NCBI GenBank assembly: GCA_021846275.1
Contig: JAJZBZ010000009.1
Span: 25,683-89,682 of the forward strand
DNA from: Acidobacteriota bacterium
GTDB taxonomy: Bacteria; Acidobacteriota; Terriglobia; Terriglobales; Acidobacteriaceae
Length of the DNA stretch: 64,000 bases
Direction: 5' to 3'
Shown here in pieces: positions 53,041 through 62,816 of the stretch. A program made the position numbers and the translations under genes. Under the pieces are notes generated by a model. That model saw only the letters and a list, made by a program, of their open reading frames with translations, did not search any database and was not told the DNA's origin. The stretch's first letter is position 1. Each line of letters opens with the position of its first letter.

Positions 53041-54228
53041 ATGAGTGAAAAGAATCCAAATATCGAACAATCCATGAACGCTCTCGATGCTTTTCAGATC
53101 GAGATACCCTCCTGGGGATTTGCCAATACCGGCACGCGCTTCGGGAAGTTTGTTCAGTCGGGTGCTGCGACCAGCATTGCGGAAAAGTTTGCTGATGCAG
53201 CCGAAGTGCATCGGCTTACCGGCGCAACGCCATCGATGGCGCTGCATGTTCTCTGGGACATGCCCGGCGGCATCGCGGACGCAGCGCGGATTGAGTCGCT
53301 CGTCCGCGCGACCGGCATCCGCGCAGGGTCGATCAATCCCAATCTTTTTCAGGATCAGCGGTTCAAATTCGGCTCGCTCTGCCATCCCTCGGCGGAGGTG
53401 CGTTCAGTCGCTGTCGCACACATGATTGATTCGGTCCGCATCGCGCAGCGGCTCGGCTCGCGGGATATCTCGCTCTGGCTGCCCGATGGGTCGAACTACC
53501 CGGGCACGCAGTCGATTCGCAATCGCATTGCGTGGCTGCAGGAAGCGCTCTCTGAGACGCATGCGCAGATGGCCGCCGACCAGCGGCTGCTCGTCGAGTA
53601 CAAGCCGTTTGAGCCGGCTTTTTATCACACCGACATTGCAGACTGGGGCATGGCCCTGCTGCTGGCGCGCGGTGCAGGGCCACGGGCGCGCGTGCTCGTC
53701 GATACCGGCCACCACTACGCCGCGCAGAATATCGAACAGATCGTCGCCTGGCTGCTCCACGCCGGGATGCTGGGCGGCTTCCACTTCAATGATCGCCGCT
53801 ACGCCGACGACGATCTCACGCTTGGCTCCATCGATCCCTATCAGGTCTTCCGCATCTTTGCCGAGATTCAGCTTGCCACCCCTGCGGAGATGGCCTCGAT
53901 CGCTTTCATGGTCGATCAGAGCCACAATCTGAAACCCAAAGTCGAAGCGATGGTCCAGACGGTGGTGACGGCGCAGGAGCTTTGGCTCAAGGCTGCGTCC
54001 ATCCATCGCGAGCAGCTCGCGCAGTTTCAGCAGAGCTGCGATCTGGTGGCTGCCGAGGAACTCTTTCGCGGCGCATTTTTTGCCGATGTCAGGCCGCAAC
54101 TCCACGCCTGGCGCGAGGCGCGCGGCCTGCCCGCGGAGCCATTACACGCTCTGCGCGCCTCCGGTTATCTGGAGCGCATCGCAGCCGAACGCGCCAGCAG
54201 GCAGATGGATCGAGGCAGCTACGCGTAA
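53041..54228 (+). CDS. rhaI: L-rhamnose isomerase, RhaI type
   Basis: A 395-residue TIM-barrel isomerase that turns L-rhamnose into L-rhamnulose. IEIPSWGFANTGTRFGKF and ALHVLWDMPGG match the RhaI (Gram-positive/Rhizobium-like) family rather than E. coli RhaA. Metal ligands are expected in LLVEYKPFEPAFYHTDI (Glu), RVLVDTGHHYAAQNIEQI (Asp, His) and GGFHFNDRRYADDDL (His, Asp). ATG 53041 follows GGGG with short spacing; ATG at codon 12 is a possible alternative. It lies between rhaT and the GH78 gene on one strand and supplies the first step of the module. Confidence 0.92.
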   Translation: MSEKNPNIEQSMNALDAFQIEIPSWGFANTGTRFGKFVQSGAATSIAEKFADAAEVHRLTGATPSMALHVLWDMPGGIADAARIESLVRATGIRAGSINPNLFQDQRFKFGSLCHPSAEVRSVAVAHMIDSVRIAQRLGSRDISLWLPDGSNYPGTQSIRNRIAWLQEALSETHAQMAADQRLLVEYKPFEPAFYHTDIADWGMALLLARGAGPRARVLVDTGHHYAAQNIEQIVAWLLHAGMLGGFHFNDRRYADDDLTLGSIDPYQVFRIFAEIQLATPAEMASIAFMVDQSHNLKPKVEAMVQTVVTAQELWLKAASIHREQLAQFQQSCDLVAAEELFRGAFFADVRPQLHAWREARGLPAEPLHALRASGYLERIAAERASRQMDRGSYA

Positions 54229-54324
54229 GCGCCAGGTCGGGTGCAATGCGACACAGCCCACAGTTCACCGAGCAAGTCCATCCATCAGTCCACGGAACCA
54301 ACAGCCGGAAATCGAGAGTAGAGA

Positions 54325-57300
54325 ATGAATCACTTCACGCCAATCGAGATCAAGCCATTTCCAATTCGACGAACAATAGCCGTCGCTGCCGCAGCTTCGC
54401 TGTTTGCGCTTGCTGCCGGGTCAGTAGCCTGTTGCGCGGCTGCGCCAGTTGCTTATGGCGCGATGGCCGTGCAACTGAAGACTGACGATCTGGTTGAACC
54501 GCTCGGCATCGACGATCTTGTGCCGCACTTCTCGTGGCAGATGCGCGATGAGCGCAAAGGCGCAGCGCAGACGGCGTATCGCATTCAGGTGGCCACCAGC
54601 GAATCCACGCTGCTCCGCGGCCAGGCGAACATCTGGGATTCCGGGCGCGTGTCCAGCGCGCAGTCGGTCGGTGTCGCCTACGCTGGTCCGGCGCTCGAGC
54701 CGATGACGCGCTACTGGTGGCGCGTGACGCTGTGGGACAAGGACGAAAGAATCCTCGCGCCAAGTATGCCGAGCTGGTGGGAGACCGGACTGGTTGCGCC
54801 GGTCGCCGTCGCGCAGCAGCAGGGTGTGCGGTGGATCGGCTGGCAGACAAGCGAGGAGCGCGCGCTGCGGGCCGCTGATGCGAAATGGATCACCACTCCG
54901 GACGCAAGCGTGACCGTTCCGGCCAACGCTTCACAGGAAGTCATCGCTTACCGCATTCCGTTTTCTGCCCGGCATCCCGTCAAGCGGGCGATTTTGTTTG
55001 TCGCGGGCGAGGATACCGTCTCCGTGTGGGTCAACGGCCGCGCTGTGGCGCAGGCTGAAGCGATGCCGCCGTGGCATCAGTTTCCGTGGCGAAAATACAG
55101 CCGCATCGATGTGACCGCAGCCGCAAAGGTGGGTGAAAATCTGCTCGCCATCGAGACGGTCCATTACATTTCTCCGCAATCGAAGGCCAGCGCGCAGACG
55201 CCGACCGCGATGAGCGCCACGCTGCTGCTCACTGCGGCTGACGGCGCAACGCGGAGCTATGCTACGGCTGCGGATGGGCAATGGAAGGTCAGCACACTGG
55301 TCGCAGCGGCAGGCGATTCATCGAGTGACGATGCGTGGACAACGGCAACCACGCCGATGGACGCGAGCGGCTGGAAGCCCGCCGTTGATTTTGCGCAAAC
55401 CGAAGCGGCTAAACAGATGGACGAGCCGCTCACCCAGCCGTGGCCAGCCGAAAGCGTGAAAGCCCTGCGGCGCAGATTCGCGATTCATCAGCCCATTGTC
55501 TCCGCGCGCCTCTACGCCACGGCTCTCGGAGCCTACGCGATGTGGATCAACGGTCATCCGGTCAGCGATGCGATTTTGGCGCCAGGCTGGACCGATGATC
55601 GCGAGCGCGTCGTCTATCAGACCTACGATCTGACGCGGCTTCTGACGCAGGGGGACAATATGCTCGCCGCAGAGCTGGCTCCGGGTTGGTATTCGACGCC
55701 GCTGCAATGGTTCCAGCAGCCGAATGTTTACGGACTCACGCCGCCTTCGCTGGCCGCGATGCTTCACGTCCGTTTTGCCGACGGAAGCGATCAGTGGATC
55801 GTCACAGATGCCGCATGGAAGGCCGCGCAGTCGCCGATCCTGAAAGCGGAAATCTACGACGGCGAAACCCGCGACGCGCGCCTGGAGATGCCCGGCTGGA
55901 AGACCCCCGCCTTCGTTGAGGACACGCGCTGGCACGCCGCCGAGCTGCGCCATCCCGCTCTGGATGCGGTGAAAATCGTCGCGCAGGATTTCCAGCCCGT
56001 CCGCGTGGAGCGCCTGCTGCGCGCGCGCTCTGTGGCGCAGCCGAAGCCAGGCGTCTACGTCTATGACCTCGGACAGAACTTCGCCGGCGTCGAGCGTCTG
56101 GCGCTGAGCGGCGCGCGCGGAGCCACCGTGCGCGTGCGTACCGGCGAAATCGTCAACGCCGACGGCTCACTCTACACAGACAATCTCCGCACCGCGAAGT
56201 CGACCGACACATTCGTGCTCGGCGGCGATGGAACCGAGATTGTGCAGCCGCGCTTCACCTTCCACGGCTTTCGCTACATCGAGATCACCGGCCTCGCGCA
56301 GCCGCTGCCGCTTGACTCTGTCAGCGGCGTTGTCTTTCACACGCACGCGCCGTTTTCCGCGCAGTTGACCACGGGCAGCCCCATGCTCAACCAGCTCTGG
56401 AGCAACATCCTCTGGGGCCAGCGCTCGAACTTCGTAAGCGTGCCCACGGACTGCCCGCAGCGCGACGAGCGGCTGGGCTGGGCTGCCGATGCCCAGGTCT
56501 TCTGGCGCACCGCCAGTTACAACATGCAGCTCGCGGCGTTCTCGCGAAAGTATGCCCGCGATCTGCGCGGAACACAACTCGGAAGCGCGCCGGGAACCGA
56601 TGTTGCCGGAGACATCTACGGCATCTTCGCGCCCGGCGTGACCACCACTTCAGCGCAATCCGGCGCGGGCTGGAGCGACGCCGGAGTCATCATTCCCTGG
56701 ACCTCCTGGCTGCAAACCGGAGACACGACGATCCTCATGCAGAACTGGGCGGCGATGACGCGCTACATGAGCGCGATCGAGCGAACCAACCCGGACCATC
56801 TCTGGAAAAACAACGCCGGAATTCACTTCGGCGACTGGCTTTCACCGGAGGGTCCAACGCGGTTTCTGCTCGTCGCCACAGCTTACTGGGCCTATGACGC
56901 GACGCTCATGCGGGAGATGGCGCACGCGCTTGGCAAGACTGCCGACGAGCAGCATTACGCAGAGTTGTTCGACCAGATTCGCACGGCCTATGAGGCGGCT
57001 TTTGTCGGCAAGGATGGCTTCGTTGCCGGAGCCAGCGCGCACGGCTCCGGCATGGCCGTCAACAACCCCAACCTGGTGGCCCGCTCTGCCGACACGCAGA
57101 CCGGCTACGTGCTCACGCTGGCCATGCATCTCGTGCCGGAGTCATTGCGTCCGCGTGTTGCCGACCATCTGGTCGCGCGCATCCACGCCAACCACGACCT
57201 GCTCGGCACCGGCTTTCTCGGCACGCCCTATCTGCTTGCCGTGCTCACGGACACCGGCCACGCCGACCTTGCCTATCATCTTCTCCTCAACACCGCATAT

Positions 57301-57804
57301 CCCTCGTGGGGCTATCTTGTTGGCCACGGCGCTACGACGATGTGGGAGCGATGGAACGGCGACCAGATGAAGGGCGATCCCAGCATGAACAGCTATAACC
57401 ACTACGCCTACGGTGCCGTCGCCGACTGGATCTATCGTTACGCCGCCGGTGTGGATGCCACGCCCGCCGACGCTGGATTCCACACTGTTCTGCTGCACCC
57501 GGTCTTTTCCGAGCGGCTCGGCAGCATCGATTTTCGTTACGCCTCCGCCTACGGCCAGATTCATTCCGCCTGGGCGATCACAAGTGGCAAGGCGCTCTGG
57601 ACGATCACCCTGCCCGCGAACACAACCGGCGAACTGCGACTCACGTCCGCAGAGGCTGCGCACTACCACCTGAACGGCAAGACGCTGAGCGTGGCGGCCG
57701 CGGAGCAGGGAAGTGGCGTGCGTCAGAAGACAGCAGGAAACGAAGCCGCCGACTTCACGCTTGCCGCTGGCAGTTATTCCTTCGTTGTCGATTCCGTTCG
57801 CTGA
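54325..57804 (+). CDS. Secreted GH78 alpha-L-rhamnosidase
   Basis: An 1159-residue enzyme that releases terminal L-rhamnose from plant glycosides and pectin. It has a basic start and a hydrophobic signal segment (about 17-40). The N-terminal beta domains read VEPLGIDDLVPHFSWQM and YRIQVATSESTLLRGQANIWDSGRV. The (alpha/alpha)6 catalytic part starts near FVSVPTDCPQRDERLGWAADAQVFWRTA, where the DER at 714-716 is the usual acid region. YPSWGYLVGHGATTMWERWNGDQ carries the second conserved Glu. A C-terminal beta domain (GELRLTSAEAAHYHLNGK) closes it. It is the last gene of rhaT-rhaI-GH78, 96 nt after rhaI. Confidence 0.93.
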   Translation: MNHFTPIEIKPFPIRRTIAVAAAASLFALAAGSVACCAAAPVAYGAMAVQLKTDDLVEPLGIDDLVPHFSWQMRDERKGAAQTAYRIQVATSESTLLRGQANIWDSGRVSSAQSVGVAYAGPALEPMTRYWWRVTLWDKDERILAPSMPSWWETGLVAPVAVAQQQGVRWIGWQTSEERALRAADAKWITTPDASVTVPANASQEVIAYRIPFSARHPVKRAILFVAGEDTVSVWVNGRAVAQAEAMPPWHQFPWRKYSRIDVTAAAKVGENLLAIETVHYISPQSKASAQTPTAMSATLLLTAADGATRSYATAADGQWKVSTLVAAAGDSSSDDAWTTATTPMDASGWKPAVDFAQTEAAKQMDEPLTQPWPAESVKALRRRFAIHQPIVSARLYATALGAYAMWINGHPVSDAILAPGWTDDRERVVYQTYDLTRLLTQGDNMLAAELAPGWYSTPLQWFQQPNVYGLTPPSLAAMLHVRFADGSDQWIVTDAAWKAAQSPILKAEIYDGETRDARLEMPGWKTPAFVEDTRWHAAELRHPALDAVKIVAQDFQPVRVERLLRARSVAQPKPGVYVYDLGQNFAGVERLALSGARGATVRVRTGEIVNADGSLYTDNLRTAKSTDTFVLGGDGTEIVQPRFTFHGFRYIEITGLAQPLPLDSVSGVVFHTHAPFSAQLTTGSPMLNQLWSNILWGQRSNFVSVPTDCPQRDERLGWAADAQVFWRTASYNMQLAAFSRKYARDLRGTQLGSAPGTDVAGDIYGIFAPGVTTTSAQSGAGWSDAGVIIPWTSWLQTGDTTILMQNWAAMTRYMSAIERTNPDHLWKNNAGIHFGDWLSPEGPTRFLLVATAYWAYDATLMREMAHALGKTADEQHYAELFDQIRTAYEAAFVGKDGFVAGASAHGSGMAVNNPNLVARSADTQTGYVLTLAMHLVPESLRPRVADHLVARIHANHDLLGTGFLGTPYLLAVLTDTGHADLAYHLLLNTAYPSWGYLVGHGATTMWERWNGDQMKGDPSMNSYNHYAYGAVADWIYRYAAGVDATPADAGFHTVLLHPVFSERLGSIDFRYASAYGQIHSAWAITSGKALWTITLPANTTGELRLTSAEAAHYHLNGKTLSVAAAEQGSGVRQKTAGNEAADFTLAAGSYSFVVDSVR

Positions 57805-57848
57805 TCGCTCGTCGCTGTGGGAGCGTTCGGACAGCGGCGATTCGCGCC

Positions 57849-58373
57849 TCAACCCTTGCGCCTGCGCAGCACGGCATACGCACCCAGCGAATAGCCGATC
57901 AGCGCCACCATCGGCCAGGTTCCGATCAGCCGCCCCTGCCCGTCCACCAGCCCGCTGTCCTGGGTGAAACTCATAAACGTCAGGTACAGCTTCTGCGGCG
58001 CATCGCAGTGCAGACATTGGTTTGGCCCCGTCGGCAGGTCCAGCACCCAAAGCGTCACGCTCAGAAACCAGATCACGCCCACCAGCCACATCGCCGATCC
58101 CATCTCATTCCGCTTGAAGCGCGTGAAGATATTTCCCACCAGAAACGGCGCGCTGAAGCTCAGCGCCATCGTGACGGGAACGGGAATCGTGCCCGGGTTG
58201 AAGAGCGAAATCAGAATGAACATCGCCACCCAGGTGCCCAGCGCAATCAGAGTGTGGATCAGCGTCCAGAAGGCCTGATTGGGAATGTCGGCGATCACCT
58301 CCGGCGCGACCTCGACAACCGGGTCTTCGTCCTCGTCTTCCATCGTCGGCAGTGCTTCGTCGTCGTAGATCAT
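57849..58373 (-). CDS. Hypothetical polytopic membrane protein
   Basis: A 174-residue protein with an acidic N-terminus (MEDEDEDPVVEVAPEVIADIP) and about four hydrophobic helices (WTLIHTLIALGTWVAMFILISLF, PVPVTMALSFSAPFLVGNIF, MGSAMWLVGVIWFLSVTLWVLDL, TWPMVALIGYSLGAYAVLRRR). A periplasmic loop contains CLHC, which could bind metal or haem, or form a disulfide. I recognise no family. The gene is convergent with GH78 and divergent from the DapA-like gene. Codon use resembles its neighbours. Confidence 0.65.
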   Translation of the reverse strand: MIYDDEALPTMEDEDEDPVVEVAPEVIADIPNQAFWTLIHTLIALGTWVAMFILISLFNPGTIPVPVTMALSFSAPFLVGNIFTRFKRNEMGSAMWLVGVIWFLSVTLWVLDLPTGPNQCLHCDAPQKLYLTFMSFTQDSGLVDGQGRLIGTWPMVALIGYSLGAYAVLRRRKG

Positions 58374-58483
58374 CGGCGCTTCCCGTGGCTCCGTCCTTGC
58401 TTGTCCCGCTCAGCATGAGTGTACGGGATTGCGTCCGCTGGTGAAAGCAGGAAATTCTCCGCGCGAACGCCTAAAATAAACTC

Positions 58484-59560
58484 ATGCTACTTGACGGCGT
58501 TTTCGCAGCGGTCACCACTCCCTTTTATCCCGACGAACGGCTCTATCTGCGCAAGCTGGAGCACAACGTCGCGCGCTACTCGCTCACGCTGCTGGCCGGC
58601 ATGGTCGTTCTCGGCTCCACGGGCGAAGCCGTCGCGCTCACCGATGAGGAATCCCGCTCGGTGCTGCGCGTTGCCGCCGAGACCGCAGCGCCGGAGAAAG
58701 TCCTCATCGCCGGCGTTGGCCGCGAGAGCGTCGCAGCCACGCTGGAGTTGGTCGAGCACGCCGCCGCGCTCGACTACGACGCCGTGCTCGTGCGCAATCC
58801 CGCGTACTATCGCCCGCAGCTCACCCCGGCGTCGCAGCTTCAGTTTTTTCGGATGATCGCCGACCGTTCGCCGCTGCCCGTGCTGCTTTACTCGATCCCG
58901 CGCTTCACCGAGTTCGAAATTCCGCTCGAAGTTGTTACCGAACTCTCCGCTCATCCAAATGTCTGGGGCATCAAGGACTCCAGCGGCAGCGTCGAGCGCA
59001 TTCGCTCGCTCGTCCAGGCCACGCGCCTCGCCCCGCGCCGCACCGTGACCACAACCGCGATCTTTGAAGCGGCGACGACGCGCATGCTGCGCCCGCAACC
59101 CGTTCCGCCGGGCGGCGCGGACGCGCTCATCTCGGTTGAAAGCCTCGGCGCGGGCGTCGCCGTCGCCGCTCCGCCTGCGCCAGCCGTTTCCGCTCCCGCG
59201 CTCAAAACGCGCACCCGCGAGGTCGGCTTCCAGGTGCTCACCGGCTCGGTCGGCAACCTGAAGGAAGCGCTCGATGCCGGAGCCTCCGGCGCGGTGCTGG
59301 CCTTTGCCGCCTGTGCGCCACAGGCATGCCAGGAGATTTTTTCCGCCTGGAAGGAGCACGACGAGCCACTCGCCGTTGCGCGTCAGCAGCGCATTGCCGA
59401 TGCCGCCGCTTTTGTCGGCAACCGCCTCGGCATCGCCGGCCTCAAGTACGCCTGCGACTGGAACGGCTACTACGGCGGACGTCCGCGCTCGCCGCTGCTG
59501 CCGCTCGATGCGGCCACGCGCGAGGAAGTGGAGCGCGCTCTGGCCACCATTCGCAATTAA
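58484..59560 (+). CDS. Dihydrodipicolinate synthase-family lyase with a long insertion
   Basis: A 358-residue class I aldolase-type TIM barrel of the DapA/NAL family. GVFAAVTTPFYPDERL, VVLGSTGEAVALTDEE, VLLYSIPRF (Tyr136) and WGIKDSSGS (Schiff-base Lys164) are conserved. Normal members are about 290-300 residues. Here residues about 182-247 form an extra Ala/Pro/Val-rich stretch (for example AVAAPPAPAVSAPALKTR) before FQVLTGSVGNLKEALDAGASGAV. Because dapA proper is usually shorter and in a lysine operon, this is better called a DapA-like pyruvate lyase; the substrate is unknown. It is divergent from the membrane protein gene. Confidence 0.85.
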   Translation: MLLDGVFAAVTTPFYPDERLYLRKLEHNVARYSLTLLAGMVVLGSTGEAVALTDEESRSVLRVAAETAAPEKVLIAGVGRESVAATLELVEHAAALDYDAVLVRNPAYYRPQLTPASQLQFFRMIADRSPLPVLLYSIPRFTEFEIPLEVVTELSAHPNVWGIKDSSGSVERIRSLVQATRLAPRRTVTTTAIFEAATTRMLRPQPVPPGGADALISVESLGAGVAVAAPPAPAVSAPALKTRTREVGFQVLTGSVGNLKEALDAGASGAVLAFAACAPQACQEIFSAWKEHDEPLAVARQQRIADAAAFVGNRLGIAGLKYACDWNGYYGGRPRSPLLPLDAATREEVERALATIRN

Positions 59561-59886
59561 CCGAACAGCTTGCTGCGCCGATGGCGACCACCCCTTGTCG
59601 CCGCGCCCGTCATCCTTGTTGCAATCGTCGCCAGACCTGCGCCTGCAAAGGCTTTCCGCAGAGCTGAACCGCTTCCTTGCTCGTCGATTCCCGCAGCGGA
59701 TCGCCTTCCCGCATTTGTTGGCTCTTCGGTTTCGTCCTATTGCAATGCGGGAATTCCGCCGTGCGCGGCAAGCACGGGGCGCAGGCAAATCGCTATAATC
59801 GTGGATGGAGTGAAAGTATTGTTGGAACCCCGTTCGAACTTCGGCAAACTTTCCCGGAAAATTTAACGCGAAGGGAATCCCGCCAC
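59561..59886. other. 326-bp leader of the 2-oxoacid:ferredoxin oxidoreductase operon
   Basis: No gene is supported. A TATAAT hexamer at 59794-59799 could be a -10 for the downstream operon, giving a leader of about 80 nt, but no good -35 stands 16-18 nt upstream. GAAGGGAA at 59871-59878 is the likely Shine-Dalgarno for the ATG at 59887. Confidence 0.5.
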
Positions 59887-61737
59887 ATGGCGACAGGAGA
59901 CCTTGCTCTGGGTCATGAGCAGAGCAAATCGGCAGTCGTCGATGCGCATCAGCGCGTCGTCAATGATTTCAGCATTCAGGTGGCAACCGTCAACGGTTCC
60001 GGCTCTCAGTCCGCCAACAGCGTCCTGCTGAAGAGCATCTTCGACATGGGTGTGCCCGTCAGCGGCAAGAATCTCTTCCCGTCCAACATCGCCGGCTTGC
60101 CCACCTGGTACACCATCCGCGCCAGCAAGGATGGATATGTCGCTCGCCGCAAGAAGATCGACCTGCTCATCGCCATGAACGCCGAAACCGCGCGCGAGGA
60201 TATTCTCGGTCTCCATCCCGGCTCGGCGGCCATCTACGACGAGGCGCTCAACCTCAGCCAGTACCGCGATGATGTCGTCTGTTATCCGGTGCCGTTTGAC
60301 AAGATCACCGCCGCCGTCTGCCCGGAGGCCAAGCTGCGCAAGCTGGTCCGGAACATGGTCTACGTCGGCGTCGCCGCTCACCTGCTCCAGATCGACATGG
60401 CCAGCGTTGAGGCGGCTCTGCGCAAACAGTTCGCCAAGAAGCAGAAGGCGATGGACCTGAATTTCGGTGCCGTGCGCGCCGGAGCCGATTACGCCGCCGA
60501 GCACCTGCCCAAGCAGGATTCGTTCTTCATCGAGCGCATGAACAAGACGGCGGGCAAGATCATCATCGACGGCAACTCCGCCTCCGGTCTTGGCGCGGTC
60601 TTCGCCGGCGTCACCGTCGTCGCCTGGTATCCGATCACGCCGTCCACCTCGCTGGTCGAGGCCACGACCGAATACCTGAAAAAATTCCGCATCAACGCCG
60701 AGGGCAAGGCAACCTTCGCCGTCGTTCAGGCCGAGGACGAACTGGCCGCCATCGGCATGGTGCTCGGAGCCGGCTGGTCCGGCGCGCGCTCGATGACCGC
60801 AACCTCCGGCCCCGGCATCTCGCTCATGGCCGAGTTCAGCGGCCTCGGCTACTTCGCCGAAATTCCCGGCGTCATCTTCGATGTGCAGCGCACCGGCCCA
60901 TCCACAGGCATGCCCACGCGCACCTCGCAGGCTGACCTGCTCTCGACAGCCTTCCTCTCGCATGGCGACACCAAACACGTCGTCCTGTTGCCCGGTTCGG
61001 TCAGGGAGTGCTTCGAGTTTGGCTACGCGGCCTTTGACCTCGCCGAGCGGCTCCAGACTCCGGTCTTCGTGCTCTCCGATCTTGATCTCGGCATGAACAA
61101 CTGGATGTCCGAGCCGTTCGACTACCCGGCCACGCCGCTTGATCGCGGCAAGGTGCTCACCGCCGAAGACCTCAACCGGCTCGGCGGATTCGCGCGCTAC
61201 GCGGACGTCGATGGCGACGGCATCGGCTATCGCACGCTTCCCGGCACCGACCATCCGAAGGCCGCCTACTTCACGCGCGGCTCCGGCCACAACAGCAAGG
61301 CGCTCTACACCGAAAAGCCCGACGAGTACGTCGAGGTCATGGAGCGGCTGGCGCGCAAGTTTGACACCGCGCGCACGCTGGTTCCCGCGCCGGTGCTGGA
61401 GCGTGGCAATAACGCTAAAATCGGCATCATCGCCTACGGCAGCTCCGACTTTGCCATTGCCGAGGCGCTCGATGAGCTGAAGCGGCAGCACAAGCTCGAT
61501 GTCGATTACCTGCGCGTTCGCGCCTATCCCTTCGCTGACTCGGTGCACGAGTTCGTCGCCGCGCACCAGCGCATTTACGTCGTCGAGCAGGACCGCGACG
61601 CTCAGCTTGCCAGCCTGCTCCGGCTCGATCTGGCCGCCGACCAAGCCGTGAAGCTGCGCAGCATCCTTCACTTCAACGGGCTGCCCATCGACGCCGAATC
61701 CATTCTTACCGAACTGCTCGTCAAGGAGGGCCTCTAA
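59887..61737 (+). CDS. korA: 2-oxoacid:ferredoxin oxidoreductase, fused gamma-alpha subunit (2-oxoglutarate type)
   Basis: With the next gene it forms an enzyme that oxidises a 2-oxoacid with CoA and reduces ferredoxin. The 616-residue protein has a gamma domain first (QVATVNGSGSQSANSVLLKSIFDMGVPVSGKNLFPSNI, about 25-200). The alpha part follows (GNSASGLGAVFAGVTVVAWYPITPSTSLVE, then ATSGPGISLMAEFSGLGYFAEIPGVIFDVQRTGPSTGMPTRT), and a C-terminal domain ends YVVEQDRDAQLASLLRLDL. The YPITPSTxxxE and GPSTGxPT blocks fit the 2-oxoglutarate oxidoreductase KorA group; branched-chain or pyruvate activity cannot be excluded. korB starts 4 nt after its stop. Confidence 0.9.
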   Translation: MATGDLALGHEQSKSAVVDAHQRVVNDFSIQVATVNGSGSQSANSVLLKSIFDMGVPVSGKNLFPSNIAGLPTWYTIRASKDGYVARRKKIDLLIAMNAETAREDILGLHPGSAAIYDEALNLSQYRDDVVCYPVPFDKITAAVCPEAKLRKLVRNMVYVGVAAHLLQIDMASVEAALRKQFAKKQKAMDLNFGAVRAGADYAAEHLPKQDSFFIERMNKTAGKIIIDGNSASGLGAVFAGVTVVAWYPITPSTSLVEATTEYLKKFRINAEGKATFAVVQAEDELAAIGMVLGAGWSGARSMTATSGPGISLMAEFSGLGYFAEIPGVIFDVQRTGPSTGMPTRTSQADLLSTAFLSHGDTKHVVLLPGSVRECFEFGYAAFDLAERLQTPVFVLSDLDLGMNNWMSEPFDYPATPLDRGKVLTAEDLNRLGGFARYADVDGDGIGYRTLPGTDHPKAAYFTRGSGHNSKALYTEKPDEYVEVMERLARKFDTARTLVPAPVLERGNNAKIGIIAYGSSDFAIAEALDELKRQHKLDVDYLRVRAYPFADSVHEFVAAHQRIYVVEQDRDAQLASLLRLDLAADQAVKLRSILHFNGLPIDAESILTELLVKEGL

Positions 61738-61741
61738 TTCC

Positions 61742-62785
61742 ATGGCAACCGCAACCGCTACTCCTGGCCCCAAAGTCAACCGCCTCGGCCTGCCTGTCCT
61801 GGAATACCGCGGCGGCAAGACCACCCTCTGCGCCGGCTGCGGCCACAACGCCATCTCCGAGCGCATCGTCGATGCCCTCTTTGAGATGGGCGTCCAGCCC
61901 GAGCGCGTCATGAAGCTCTCCGGCATCGGCTGCTCGTCGAAAAGCCCGGCCTACTTCCTCAGCCGCGCTCACAGCTTCAACAGCGTCCACGGGCGCATGC
62001 CATCGGTGGCCACCGGAGCCGTGCTCGGCAACCACACCATGATGGCGCTCGGCGTCTCCGGCGACGGCGACACGGCCTCGATCGGCATGGGCCAGTTCGT
62101 CCACATGATGCGCCGCAACCTGCCGATGATCTACATCATCGAGGACAACGGCGTCTACGGCCTCACCAAGGGCCAGTTCTCGGCCACCGCCGACATCGGC
62201 TCCAAGCTCAAGACCGGCGTCATCAACGACCTGCCGCCCATCGACACCTGCGCCATGGCCATCCAGCTTGGTGCGACGTTTGTGGGCCGCTCGTTCTCCG
62301 GCGACAAGAAGCAGCTTCTGGCCATGCTCAAGGCCGCCATCGCCCACAAGGGCACGGTCATGCTGGACGTTATCAGCCCCTGCGTCACCTTCAACGACCA
62401 CGAAGGCTCGACCAAGAGCTACAAGTTCATGCAGGAGCACGATGAGCCGATCAACGAACTCGGCTTCGTCCCCAGCTTCGAGGAGATCGATGTCGAGTAC
62501 GACGCCGGAACGACCACCGACGTGCGCATGCACGACGGCTCCAGCCTGCGCCTGCGCAAGCTCCGCGAAGACTTCGACCCCACCAACCGCATCGGCTCCG
62601 TTCGCGCGCTCATGGAGGCGCACGAGAACGGCGAAGTGCTCACCGGTGTCTTCTATGTCAACCCGGAAAAGCCCAGCTTCATCGACCTGCTCAACCTCGT
62701 CGATCAGCCCCTCGGCACGCAGCCGGAGTCGGCCACCAAACCCTCCGCCGAAGTCCTGCAAAAAGTCATGGCCAGCCTCCAGTAA
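61742..62785 (+). CDS. korB: 2-oxoacid:ferredoxin oxidoreductase, beta subunit
   Basis: The 347-residue thiamine-diphosphate-binding subunit. TLCAGCGHNAISERIVDAL and MKLSGIGCSSKSPAYFLSRA contain the Cys residues that help bind a [4Fe-4S] cluster in this family. VSGDGDTASIGMGQFVHMMRRNLPMIYIIEDNGVYGLTKGQFSAT is the GDG-N motif that binds magnesium and TDP. VMLDVISPCVTFNDHEGSTKSYKF is also typical. AAGGAGG lies before its ATG inside the korA end. The ferredoxin is not encoded nearby. A strong terminator follows at 62817. Confidence 0.92.
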   Translation: MATATATPGPKVNRLGLPVLEYRGGKTTLCAGCGHNAISERIVDALFEMGVQPERVMKLSGIGCSSKSPAYFLSRAHSFNSVHGRMPSVATGAVLGNHTMMALGVSGDGDTASIGMGQFVHMMRRNLPMIYIIEDNGVYGLTKGQFSATADIGSKLKTGVINDLPPIDTCAMAIQLGATFVGRSFSGDKKQLLAMLKAAIAHKGTVMLDVISPCVTFNDHEGSTKSYKFMQEHDEPINELGFVPSFEEIDVEYDAGTTTDVRMHDGSSLRLRKLREDFDPTNRIGSVRALMEAHENGEVLTGVFYVNPEKPSFIDLLNLVDQPLGTQPESATKPSAEVLQKVMASLQ

Positions 62786-62816
62786 TCCGGTTGACTGTTA
62801 ATCCGCGTTACAGACG

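Noticed and set aside
59863..61926. 687-codon frame antisense to korA-korB
   Set aside because: It runs across the boundary of two well-supported genes and has only composition-driven Val/Asp/Glu/Gly content.
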